A stretch of DNA of 64,000 nucleotides, taken from Chimonanthus salicifolius (lineage: Eukaryota; Streptophyta; Magnoliopsida; Laurales; Calycanthaceae). Of this stretch, positions 25,501-35,390 are shown piece after piece (position 1 is the first letter of the stretch; every line of letters starts with the position of its first letter). Made by a program: the position numbers and the translations under genes. The DNA is taken from positions 6,344,207-6,408,206 of the forward strand of contig CM023536.1 in the NCBI GenBank assembly GCA_013350335.1. Direction: 5' to 3'. The notes under the pieces are model-generated. The model was not told where the DNA came from, searched no databases, and saw nothing but the letters and a program-made list of their open reading frames with translations.

Positions 25501-26743
25501 AAGTAACTAAAACCATCAGTTTTTCTAATGATCAGCCATGCACACACACCATGCACATGGGGGTGTAGGTCCATGTGGATCCCATCTTAAGGGCCAGTTG
25601 GAAGCTCTCTTCTTGAATATGGAGTCTACCAAAATCATCTTCGATTGGATTCATAGAATCCTGCTGCTTGAGCTCCTCAAATTCTGATAACATTAAATTC
25701 TTTGTTTTTTAATCCTTAAACTTGTGTCTTTAAATACATGATTAATCTAATTAAAGTGATTTTTGGTAGATCCCATATTCAGAGCTAGGTCTCAGGCTAC
25801 TTCATGTGGACTCAGGAGATCTCCCAGGCGAACGGGATGGCCGGCGCTGCTCTCTCCGCCAGAGGGTTTCGTTCGAGGGGGGGATTGTTGGAGCTGCTGT
25901 AAACGAGTCCCACATTGAAAGTGTAGAGGGAGATCTATGGGTTTATAAAGGACTTATGTCACTTCACCTAATATGCTAGCTTTTTGGGCTGGAAGCCCAT
26001 GGTCTAACACCATATTAGAGGATAAATCTTTCCAATGGACCCATGAAACCCACATTGATCCCATATGGGGATTTTTTTATTCTATGCACGACATACAATA
26101 TATATATGGGTGGTTGTAAACAACTCTTTATAGGTTCCATGGTCTTCATTAGAATGAATTTCAAATAGTCCTTGGCAACTTGTGGTAACCCAAGGGACTA
26201 GTCTATTGTACCGAGCTTTGGGTTCTGTCATTTTCATATAATTAGGGCTGTGAGATACAAATTTCCAAAGACCAAACCTGGGTGTAAGACTATAGGGAAC
26301 TAGTAGAATATATATCCACTTTTTGAATGATAACTAGAGAGTTACGATGATAAGGCACAACTTTAGGTTGGAAACAAAATGCATTCAGTTGTTGGAACCA
26401 TGGTTTTTCAGTGGTTGGATGCCCTAGAGTGTTTCCTCAAATACAATCTAGTAGGTTGAGTTTCAGGCCTGGTCTTAAATTCTTAATTACTACAAGCCTA
26501 ATTCAGTTAGTATCTGGTATCTGCATAGATGGCTGATTTTGGCATTACTTTTGTTTTCAACAGAACATGCAGTGTGGGGAAAGTGTTACTATAGAGGGCC
26601 AAACTTACACAGTTTCTGCTGTAACTCATCGATACCAGCTTCGGAAGGGAAAGTATGAACCCAGTGAAAAGAGACTTGATGTGCTGTCGACGGGCAGATA
26701 CATAGTGAACCTGTATCTAGAAAATCTATTGCAACAGTCATGA
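19593..26743 (+). CDS. Conserved plant protein of unknown function (108 aa)
   Basis: CDS exons: 19593-19622, 19754-19870 and 26564-26743, all GT..AG and phase 0, stop TGA at 26741-26743. The protein begins MATKLVAFGK (exon 1), continues GNGLQIFCRKRDRDSDRYPY and KVVEITPPPKSLGIRC (exon 2), and ends with VTIEGQTYTVSAVTHRYQL, RKGKYEPSEKRL, DVLSTGRYIV and NLYLENLLQQS (exon 3). The last exon looks strongly constrained and resembles a small protein I associate with plant genomes, probably plastid-targeted, but I cannot give it a function or symbol. The short basic N-terminus could be part of a transit peptide. A GA-rich leader (19569-19590) precedes the ATG. Intron 2 is 6.7 kb and filled with mobile DNA, far larger than the 327-base CDS. 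Gene confidence is high; function is unknown. Confidence 0.8.
21575..21990 (+). repeat. Two diverged ~210-bp tandem units
   Basis: Unit A (about 21575-21783) and unit B (about 21784-21990) share an ordered series of phrases: CATTGTTTCA, GAATACAA, GGGGA, TTAAAGA, GTAAG, GATAG/TTGAG-TGGAAAAGTA, AGATAGATGG and a (GATGAT)n end. They lie in intron 2 of the 108-aa protein gene and have no intact frame. The GATGAT tail suggests origin from an RTE-type LINE 3' end, but that is inference. Confidence 0.5.
22370..22600 (-). mobile_element. RTE-type LINE 3' end, minus strand
   Basis: On the plus strand it starts (ATC)n then TTAGCCTTTTTCCCATCTACTT and GGGGTCCAC. This is the reverse complement of a 3' end common to plant RTE LINEs (…CCCAA-(ATG)n). 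It contains an internal tandem duplication of about 43-46 bases around TTGAGTCTTAxCTTTCCACT (22422-22510). No open frame remains. Confidence 0.5.
23608..24441 (-). mobile_element. LTR with TATA box and primer-binding site (retrotransposon 5' end)
   Basis: On the minus strand the segment starts TGTCATGGGTCGAGAC (24441) and ends GACAGACA (23608), so it has TG..CA ends. The next bases are CTACTATCAGAAC, close to the initiator-Met primer site, marking it as a 5' LTR rather than a solo LTR. A TATA box (AAATATAAAAGG, minus) lies at 23975-23986. Upstream of it, within U3, are TTCTAGAA (24060-24067), GAACCTTC (24262-24269) and TTCTGGAAGTTCC (24317-24329), all heat-shock-element-like. No second LTR or coding interior is found in the window. 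It lies antisense in intron 2 of the 108-aa protein gene. Confidence 0.65.
24958..25260 (-). mobile_element. LINE 3' fragment with RNase H remnant, minus strand
   Basis: Read on the minus strand there is a decayed end of a LINE RNase H domain (VKGVADFLAKLRLKRD) followed by a T-rich 3' region. The plus-strand TTTTTTTTCAGC at 24955-24967 marks the A-tail. The RNase H signature ADFLAK is typical of plant L1-type LINEs. Confidence 0.5.
25760..26020 (+). mobile_element. LTR/TRIM-like remnant
   Basis: CCATATTCAGAGC near 25772 resembles a primer-binding site. A short GC-rich interior then ends in a G-rich tract (near 25875-25886) like a polypurine tract. TGTTGGAGCTGCTGTAAACG follows, an LTR start with the frequent GTCCCACATTGAAAG phrase, a TATAAAGG box and an end TGGTCTAACA near 26010. 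The elements are in the right order for interior plus 3' LTR, but no clear 5' LTR was found. Confidence 0.45.
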
Positions 26744-28504
26744 AGTCTATTTCTTGTTAGATTCAAGTTAACATATGTAGATTCCAAGTATTCCTTCCTG
26801 TAGAGAACAACTATGAAATATCGACCCTCATCTTCTGGTAAAAATCTATGTCCTACTTGTATTTATTTGTAGCAGGTAGCAACTTCTCTCGATTCTTGTT
26901 TACTTGTAGAATTTGTTCACTTTTATGCCCCTTATTTGGACTATGGTGTCAGAAAGCCTACCCATTGAGATGCCCTGGCTTGCATTACACAATGATATTG
27001 TCAAATATGAATACAAGGGGCGTGTCGGTGGAGAAATTCTCTGTTGGAAGTGAACTACCAAAGATAAGCCCTTAGATTGAATTATTAGTTGACTGCAAAA
27101 TCTAAAATCTAACATCTGACATCCCCATATTCATCTAAAGGCTTTGATTGAAAGTTTACATCATCTTTTGTGAACTAGTTCACAATGGATAATTTCTCGT
27201 GCCAAAGATCATAGTACCTCAGGTCCCGAAATCTGAGACTTTAGTGCATAACCAGTGACTGGATGTGTGACAGTGACTAAATATGAGTCACTGGTTTTTT
27301 ACTTTGACTTTCCATTTCAATGCATTGGATGAATGAAATGGCAAGTTATGATCCATAGGGCTGATTTTTCTTTGTATTGGTGGAATTCTGGGCCTCACTT
27401 CATGGCATGTGTTGTGCATTACAAAGTTATAATAGGGCACTTCTTTGTTTCGGAAATAAATTGGATCAGGAAAATCCAATAGATGCTTCAGAGCCATCTA
27501 GTTTCCTATAAGAATAAGGATTGAGTTGAGAATTTACCCAATTCATAAGGGTTATTAATGGGACAATGAACCCAAGAGGGGGTTGGCCTGACAGTCAAGA
27601 AGCTTCTATCATGAAGGGAGGTCTTGAGTCCAATTCACGCTCAACACCTTTCTGGACCACTCTCCGTATAGAAAATGAAATGCAAGCATGTTCTCATTAG
27701 TGGCATCTCCATGTGTGAATTCAATGTACAATAGTGAGTGTTTTAAAAGGTATTTTCACGATGATACTTCTCATAAAGTATTCGAGTCCATTGAATTAGA
27801 AAAGCTATCATCTTTAAAGTGTAAAAATCAATGGTCAAAATAAGATCAATTTTAAATGAATTTTTAAACTAACAATAAGATCGACTTAGAATATGTCCAA
27901 TTTTGATAAGATCTAACTCATGGAGAGTAAATAGATATGATAAGAGAAAAAACGGTTGTGAGGGTTCATATTGAGGCTCCAAGTGAAGATGTCACCTGTG
28001 AGCGGCATCACCTCATTTGAGTGGTATCACCTTGAGTAAGTCACCTCTTTACCCAAAGAGAGTTATTTTCCTATTTCATGAAAAATAATCATTGTTCCCA
28101 AGCGAGACTAGTAAGGGGAAATACTATGTCGAAGCCAAGTTGGCTTACACAGAGTCCATTGATCTTATAAATTCAAATAATTGTTGGTCGTTGATGTGAG
28201 AATAGAAAAAAAATTAGACAAATACATTATGTAAAGCCATCAAATTTAAACTAAAGTAAAATAAACAGTTAGAGTAGAATTCTTTATCTAATTTTGAACC
28301 TTATTTTCTTAAATAAAATGAATTAATTTTTTAAAATGGAATTTGTTTTTATAGTCATAATAATGACATTCATTGATCTGGGTAAGATTATTATCTTTAA
28401 TAAATTAACATATTAAAAATAAATTGAGTCACAATTATGTCACATTAGAGTTCCACGTGTATGGAAAATGGAAAATGAGAAATAAAGTGTAGTTTCCAAT
28501 ACTA

Positions 28505-28690
28505 AGGGGCAACCCTAAGAGGTTAGTTTGATAGTCAATTCTCATCTTTGTTTGTTGGAGGTCTTAGGATCAAGCTTCCTTCAACACAAAAAGGGTCACT
28601 TTTCATAGTTTGTACCCAGGCATATGCAGACAGGGGCTTGGCTAAGTCAGGTGAGACGCCTGAATACCTTGGTCTTAAAAAAAAAAAGGC
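28505..28690 (+). mobile_element. SINE copy ending CTTGGTCTT plus A-tail
   Basis: The order GGTTAGTTTGATAGTCAA (head), GGAGGTCTTAGGATCAAG (B-box region), AAAAAGGGTCACTT, then GAATACCTTGGTCTT and an A-run matches the better preserved copy at 37634-37833. Confidence 0.6.
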
Positions 28691-28822
28691 TAAATGGTGC
28701 CCCATATCTACTGAATTTTATGGAATTCTGTCGATCTTTTATATATACTAAATGGTGCCCCATATCTACTGAATTTTATGGAATTCTGTCGATCTTTTAT
28801 ATATATATATATATATATATAA
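28690..28822 (+). repeat. 58-bp tandem duplication followed by (AT)n
   Basis: CTAAATGGTGCCCCATATCT begins at 28690 and again at 28748. The two 58-base units are essentially identical and the second runs into an (AT)n tract (about 28799-28822). It directly follows the SINE A-tail. Confidence 0.85.
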
Positions 28823-29039
28823 GTGTATAACTAGGGTATTCAATGGAATTTATTAATTTTTTAGTGCTAGTTCTCCTCTCAATCAGACCATCAGGAACAT
28901 GTCCTCGCACCCAAAATCTATCATGTCCTGGCTTCAAGAGAGTTAGAGAAGAAAATCAACTTTCCTATCTCTTCCATAGAAAAGTGGTTTTCTAGTAAAT
29001 GACCACTTAGAAAATTATATTTTTTTGCAATTTCTTTTA

Positions 29040-29275
29040 AAAATTAACTGCATTAAATGAAAAGGAAAAAATACAAAGAAAAAAGAAGCCAAGAAGTAGA
29101 TCTCCACACAAAGAATAAAAAAGATTACAAGCAAACCCCCGAATTATAAAAGCCTATTTACAATTTCTGTAGTCAAAAGCACCCCAGAGCGAGCCATTTC
29201 ATTGGCAGTAGAGTTTGCTGACTAATGAAAATATTGAGAGGTCTTTTCTTGTACATCCACACTTACGACATTAAA
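29040..29275 (-). mobile_element. LINE 3' fragment with RNase H end, minus strand
   Basis: The minus strand encodes ANSTANEMARSGVL, a form of the conserved end of plant LINE RNase H domains, followed by a T-rich 3' region. It lies just downstream of the SLX1-like gene and in the same orientation. Confidence 0.55.
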
Positions 29276-29610
29276 AACAAAAAACAACCAATGATCGAAG
29301 CTCTAGTATGAAAATAACATTTAATGGCTATGCACCAACAGGAATGTAAATAAATCTTCAAACAACTGAGATTCTCTTACATAATTGACTTTTATACAAA
29401 AGTTTTCCAGCCTTGAGGAAACTATAAAATCTGGTCCATGCTCAAAAGCATGTTTAGATTTCTTATTGGTTCTTATTAAAAATACAACACTTTCCTTGGC
29501 CATTAGGAAACTACACAACCTTGTCTATACCTAAAAATATTGGGATTTCTTATTAGTTCTTAGTACAAATGCAAAATGTTAAAAATAATGGATGCTTAAT
29601 GTAAAGTGAA

Positions 29611-32600
29611 TCAAGATGGGTCCTGTTGCCAGTCAATCTGTAAGTGGCTACAATCAACATAACCTTGGACTCTATCAAGAGCTGCTTTCCTGTGCTTTAA
29701 CAATTGAAGTGAAGCACCTGCATCGTCTGCTTCAATCCCTTCAACATTTCTTTTCCGAGGCAAACTTCGAGTTATGCTTTTCCATTTTGATTCAAACATG
29801 CAAGCTGAAAATAGAACACAAAACATGTAAATTACAGAAGCAAGATATCAGCCTAAACTTATGACATAAATCAATTGGTGCTATCCCCGATTAGTTTCCC
29901 TACTAGGATTACACCAAATACAGAGAAGCAATTGTGTACAACATGTCAACAATAGAGACATCTAGAAAGAGCAACCCATTTGAGGCTTTGCTCACATTGG
30001 TGGGAACTCCTACATGCATCACAGCTGTACTCGCATCATTCCTTCCATCCAAAGGTGCACATCCCTTGGTTAGAAAGATCGAAGCACGTGGTGATTCATG
30101 GTTGACATTCAATCTGATAGATTATCCTCACTAAAATTGGGCTGGCTATCTCTGTGCAAAGATTTCACTGGGTGCTCTTAGGAAGATTTTTCTCTCTCAT
30201 GGGAGGGGTGTTTGAGGGGAACTAGGAAGAGGGATAGGGCAACAGTACATTAGACAAAACCTGAGCTAGAATTTTATAAGTTTAATTTAGATGGGGCCAC
30301 TAGGGGAAAACCTGGACCGACAGGAATAAAGGGAGTAGCTCATGATCACAGGAGGAAGATGTTGCTAGCCTTCTCAGAGTACAGTGGCATTATGAAATCT
30401 AATGAAGCTGAGCTACTTGCGATTAGAAGGGAAACCCAAATTTGGGTAAGCTTTGGAAACAATCTAATTGTTAAAAGGCGACTTTATTAATGCTATTGCT
30501 TGGGCCAGAGATAGGAAGTGCCCTCCCTAGAAGATGGTTAACATTGTTAGGGATATCAGGAAAACGATCAGGAATAGAGTAATCCTTTTTAGACACGTGG
30601 GTCGGACTGTAGACAAACTGGCAATGCAATTATTTAGGATGTGCTATATCTCTTCGAGACAGTTTCAGGTGATATAGGACTAGTAAATTTCAAAGACAAC
30701 CAACTTTGGAAAAAAAAAACTGCTATATAAACACACGTCCTGAATGGAGTGGTGATCTTTAAGCAAAAACAGTACCTTCACTTTGATCTTTGAATCCTTG
30801 AATAATGCATGCACAGGTCCATGGCCTTCCGGCAGATGATGCTTTGGCGCCACCCTTGAGTTCTCCATTATGTTGTTTCAAACTGCAGACGGAAGAATTC
30901 CCAATCAGTTAAAATTTTCAATTTACCAAATACAAAAAGAGGCACCTTGATCAATGAATCTCTGATCTTTGTTAATAGCAATGATCTTGAAAAATTCTCT
31001 TGTTTGTCATGAACAAATGAACAACAAATATTGACATGATTAATGGGCACGTAAGCAAACCCCAAACCACCTCACTCCACCCACGACACATGCATATGGA
31101 CATACATGAATAACAAAAGGAATAACAATATAAACAAAATACATAATTTATAAAATGCTTGCTAGAGAAAATTGCAAGATTTTGATGGCCAGTAAGGATG
31201 TGAAACTGTCATTCAACAAAATGCATTGATGCATGGCAGGGCAAAGGATTTCCAAGCCACTCTCTGCGAAATCACACTTGAGATTTGCATTCAATGGCTT
31301 GACAAATAATTTGCTCAAGAAAATACCAATTGCTAATTCTGCTTTCATCATCTTCAGAAGAAATTGCCACCTGTCTGAGCAAACTGGATAAGACTTGAAG
31401 TTGATGGATCTCATAGTCCATAAGACTTCTCCAGAATATTAAAGCCCAAACTGCCTTTCTTCCCACAAAATCGACACAACTAATACTCCTTTTATTTGAA
31501 CCATGTCGAATGTTCAAAACAAGGATTAGATGGAATGCTCACCCCGCCAAATATCATTGTGAAATATCACCTTTTTCCCCCTTTCCAGCTAGAAACCTCA
31601 ATTCTTATAATCCTAAATCCAGTCCCAAATCTCCACCACCGTTTTAGATAACATCGGCCATTTTCTTTTCACAAATATTTCCAATGCCCAATCTGCCATT
31701 TTCCATCAACAAGCCTACTGTTTTCCAAGTCAAAAAAGGTTTCAGTTAGACTCTGCAGATGAGGCAACAATGCTCTGATCATACACATGATCATAATCAT
31801 AACCACCTTTTTCTGGATAAATATGCATTCATTCAGCATTTTAGCAATTTCATAATTTTACCAAGAGTTCCATGTCTGGTGAAACAGAAACTCTAGGGTG
31901 GAAATTTTGACAGCACAGCAAATTCCGATTGCAAGGAATTAATAGATTCTCATACTGAAGAGTTATTTTGGAAGTTATAGAGTTCTCATATTCCAGAACA
32001 TAATTCTCAGAATGGCTATTGCAGGAATTCTTAAATTCCAGGATTTCAGAATTTGCTAATTCCAAAATTTCATGAATTATAAATTCTACCAATTTCTTTC
32101 GATAGGCCAGGGATTTTTTTGGTATCCTAGAATTCTAAGGAGGACTTAAAATTGGTGGAATTTACAGAATTCCCCAAAGAATTCCATTTGGACAGGGAAT
32201 TTTGAGATCCCACATCATTCATATTCCAAAGAATTTACAAAATCTCGATGTCAGACGTGCTATTTTGAAATTCCAGAGCTATATCACTTGAATTATGGAA
32301 TACGCAATTTCCAGCTAAAAAATCCAAGCCTACCCAACACTCAATTAAAAAAGAAATCTAATGAAGGAATTAACCACATTCCAGAACATGTGGACAGGGG
32401 AATTTTGAGATCCCGCATCATTCTTATCCAGAATTTACAAAATTTCAATGCAGACGTGCTATTTTGAAATTCCAGAGCTATATCACTTGAATTATGGAAT
32501 ACCCAGATTCCAGCTAAAAATTCCAAGCCTACCCAACACTCAATTAAAAAAAAAAAGTCTAATGAAGGAATTATCCACATTCCAGAATTGGCAGAATTGG

Positions 32601-32952
32601 ATAATTTCTCAATTAGGGAATTATAAATTTAATCCTCATGGAATTTTCTGCCAAACAGATTATTTTTATGCAAACCCTTAATGGATTTAGATGTGAAAAG
32701 AAATTCAAAGTACCAAAAAACCAATTGGGTGGAGATTCAAATTCGAAAGAAATCTAACCGGCGAAAGAAGTCGGTAGTAACGCCAACATATGTCTTTGGC
32801 AATTGAGATGAAATGATGAGATAGACGGACCATGAAGTCATTTTCTGTGATCGTTTTTTATCGACTCTTCTTGCTGCTTTTGCCGCTGTTCTTCTTATTG
32901 TTTTGATAATTGTGGATTTGGATTTGGAAAGAGTTTTCCCCTTCCTCGCCAT
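29611..32952 (-). CDS. SLX1-like GIY-YIG structure-specific endonuclease
   Basis: CDS exons on the minus strand: 32952-32759, 30882-30776 and 29804-29611 (stop TGA at 29613-29611). Phases match and the protein is 164 aa. A basic N-terminus (MARKGKTLSKSKS…, residues 1-38) precedes the GIY-YIG domain. Its first motif is SVYLI (42-46) and its second TYVGVT (54-59), followed by DFFRRLKQHNGEL with the conserved arginine and HN, GGAKASSAGRPW, and FESKWK with the glutamate expected to bind metal (FE just after CM, from the start of exon 3). The C-terminus is HLQIDWQQDPS. SLX1 cuts branched DNA with the SLX4 scaffold; plants also have short GIY-YIG proteins without the C-terminal RING/PHD finger, and this one has no finger. 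LINE and tandem-repeat DNA fill both introns. The nuclease family is confident; the SLX1 role is inferred. Confidence 0.88.
30278..30690 (+). mobile_element. LINE RNase H domain remnant (antisense in SLX1-like intron 2)
   Basis: The plus strand reads KFNLDGATRGKPGPTGIKGV, then LLAFSEYSG, SNEAELLAIRRETQIW and, after frameshifts, MVNIVRDIRK and FRHVGRTVDKLAMQ. These are the ordered motifs of a plant LINE/L1 RNase H: first Asp in LDGA, Glu in NEAELLAIR, and the C-terminal FRHV..-LA region. Frameshifts and a stop show it is dead. Confidence 0.75.
32191..32590. repeat. ~202-bp tandem duplication in SLX1-like intron 1
   Basis: GACAGGGAATTTTGAGATCC begins at 32191 and recurs (with one extra G) at 32393. 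The two units then stay aligned through GACGTGCTATTTTGAAATTC, CCAAGCCTACCCAACACTC and AATGAAGGAATT. Small differences show modest divergence. The surrounding 31.85-32.65 kb is unusually rich in GAATTC/GGAATT words. Confidence 0.8.
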
Positions 32953-34019
32953 CTCGACGACGTTCCTTCATGAGGCCGTCCGATGCTTTTGTAATCTTTC
33001 TCCGGTTTCAACGGCCGGTTTTTTTAAATTATTTCTCAACGTCTTTCGTTTTACGCAATGGCTCCAAGTTGTTCGTCGCTGTAGTAATAAAAGATTATAG
33101 TTTTTTGGAAAAGTTTTTTGTTTTTTGTATGGTGATAATTTTTCGGAAAAAGTTGTATAAGGAATTTGGTTTATATAAATAAACTATTAAATTTATTATC
33201 AATATTAAATAAATAAAAATGTTAAGTTCTCTGATAATTATAGATGTACTTCTCTTTTTTCTCTTCCATATTATTATTTGTGTGTGGATGAAAAGATAGT
33301 TTTTTTTTTCTCTCAAGAAATAGATCATATAAATGACTTTGACAATAATCTAAATATTTAAACAATATTTAATATTTATGTTTGCCATTATTGTGACGAA
33401 AAGTATATGAATATTTTATAAGAAAATATTTTATTCGAATTTTTAGTTTAATGTTCTAAACATTTGAGTCGAATGTAGAGAACCAGTAAAAAAAGATTGA
33501 TAAAATTTTATATTAGGTTAATTTTAGAATTTAATTAATTTAAAGGTTTCTTTAATTTGATTCAAACAATGAGAATTAAAAATATGTCCCACTTTATTTT
33601 TAAAACATCGAACAGCATCTATGAAGAATGTGCTAAGGTGAGGGATTGGAGTTTTAAAAAATACCAAGAAATAGGAGATTATTTTATAATAAAAAATGAA
33701 CTTTTAAATTAAATAAAAACATGATTTATTTATTTTAACTCTCCAACTTTTTACTTCATTGTCAATGGAGACAAATAGAGAATGGATGTTCATAAATTTA
33801 TTTCATTTTTCTTATGCAGTTTTTTTAGGGTAGACTCTAATTTTAAATATCATCTTCTTAACATGAATTTTTTATTGACTTATCTTCCATATTTAAAAAA
33901 AAAAAACTGAAATCATGAAATTCTAGATGTACATGAATGCAAACAGAAGAGAGAGAGAAAGAGCAAGATAAAGGGACATAGTAAAAGAAGAAGATGATGG
34001 TGAAATAAAATAGAGAGAA

Positions 34020-34143
34020 AACTAAACTCTCCTTTACGACGTCCCACCCTCTCAGAAGAGATCCATCCAGTTACACTACGGGATCTCGAATTCGTACCAT
34101 CACATTTCTTGAGACGAAATGTACTAGCTGAGCTATCTCGTAT
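34020..34143 (-). mobile_element. tRNA-derived SINE, minus strand
   Basis: On the minus strand it begins ATACGAGATAGCTCAGCTAG (A box) and has ACGAATTCGAGATCC as B box about 40 bases on. GGATCTCTTCTGAGAGGGTG follows as the body. The tRNA-like head is well preserved; an extra 3' body and nearby poly(T) at the plus-strand left side argue against a functional tRNA gene. Confidence 0.6.
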
Positions 34144-34455
34144 GGAATAAAAACATGTTGACTTGTATATATATGAAAACAAGAAGAGATTTTTTTAAAG
34201 AAAAAAGGGAAAAAGAAGAAGAAGAAGATAATTTCATAGAATTAGAGATGGGTTTTGCATCCTATGTATGACTGGTTAAAATAAAAAAAAAGAGAGAAAA
34301 TTTGATTTTGAATGAAGTAGAAGAAAAATAGTTATATGGGAGCAAAGACTGAGTAAAATTCCAACAATAATTAAATGAAAATATGAATAGAGCAAATGTA
34401 GATATACAAGATAGTTATTTTGCCAACTTAATCATTTGAATCTTTTAGAGACATC

Positions 34456-34672
34456 TATACGGACGCACATTCTAATACATGCAAAATTTATTAGGAGACA
34501 TAAGATGGAGTGAAATTCTCATTTTATTCTTACTGGTGTACCACTTATCAACTATCGGTTCACCGGTATTTGATGAGCGGTATACCGATACAAATAAAAT
34601 AAAATTTCACTCATCCCGTATCTCCTAATAAATTTTGTCTGTGTTAATATGATTGGCCCATCTATATAGCCA
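34456..34672. mobile_element. Foldback (inverted-repeat) element, ~215 bp
   Basis: The left arm CTATACGGACGCACATTC … GCAAAATTTATTAGGAGA … ACTTATCAACTATCGG is mirrored by the right arm … CCGGTATTTGATGAGCGG … TATCTCCTAATAAATTTTG … GGCCCATCTATATAG. The centre is near 34560 and almost the whole element can fold into one hairpin. It is non-coding. It looks like a foldback MITE; the superfamily cannot be assigned. Confidence 0.65.
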
Positions 34673-35180
34673 TTCTCACATCAAAGATGCATGTCTACAT
34701 ATAAATTGAACATTGTTTTACTCTAACTTTAGTACAAAGGTGTCTATATAAGTTGAGCTTAAATTTGCTTTAACTTTAGTTCGAGTATTTTTATAGTGCT
34801 AATTAAGTATTAAAAGCTCATTCCAACTAAACAAATTTAAAGCCTAATTTCAAATTACATTTTTAGATTAGCTAAAAGTTGAAGCCCATTCAACTTAAAC
34901 TTTTTTCTATAACATGAGCTAGTGAGACTTTAATTGGGCTCTAAATATGACAATCAGTAGTTGTTAGACCTATCAATGAATTGTGGAAATACTATATTTC
35001 TATAGCAAGAATTAGCTAAATTGAAGAAAAAAAATTAAAATTATAACTATTCATTACATTAAAATTCTAGAATTAATAATTATTATTTAAATATTTCATT
35101 AGATAAAAATGGAATTAACTATTAACTCAAGAACTCGAGTGCCAAAGTCGATTTATTATCATGCGACTCATTCTCTTCTA

Positions 35181-35270
35181 CATGCCACGTGTCTTTTCAG
35201 TATTTAATTTAGAATTTTTATAAAGAAAAATTAGAATTTGCTTTCACTTTAAATACTCCACAAGTGGGAC
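35181..35270 (+). promoter_or_regulatory. Candidate promoter of the YLMG1-type gene (G-box and TATA-like)
   Basis: A perfect CACGTG at 35186-35191 (in GCCACGTGTC) lies about 200 bases upstream of the ATG. A TATA-like TTTAAATA is at about 35249-35256. G-boxes are common in light-regulated nuclear genes for chloroplast proteins, which suits the product. This is motif-level evidence only. Confidence 0.4.
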
Positions 35271-35390
35271 ACTCGGCCAAGGCCGTGCGAGCGAAGAAAG
35301 GAAGTGTGTGCAGTTCTCTTTCGTCTCTCTCCCTCTGGAACCTCATCTTTCCTCTTTGAATCCGAAGATTTTCTTCGATTACAGACAAAG

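Larger units (their letters stand above)
26744..29610. other. Convergent intergenic spacer
   Basis: This lies between the 3' end of the 108-aa protein gene (+) and the 3' end of the SLX1-like gene (-). The first few hundred bases are presumably 3' UTR. I see SINE-like traces (about 27575-27665 and 28505-28690), a 58-bp tandem duplication and a minus-strand LINE tail. No coding region is supported. Confidence 0.6.
32953..35390. other. Divergent spacer between SLX1-like gene and YLMG1-type gene
   Basis: It contains the 5' regions of both genes, very AT-rich sequence (33.1-33.9 kb), a minus-strand SINE (34020-34143) and a foldback element (34456-34672). No coding region is supported. Confidence 0.6.
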
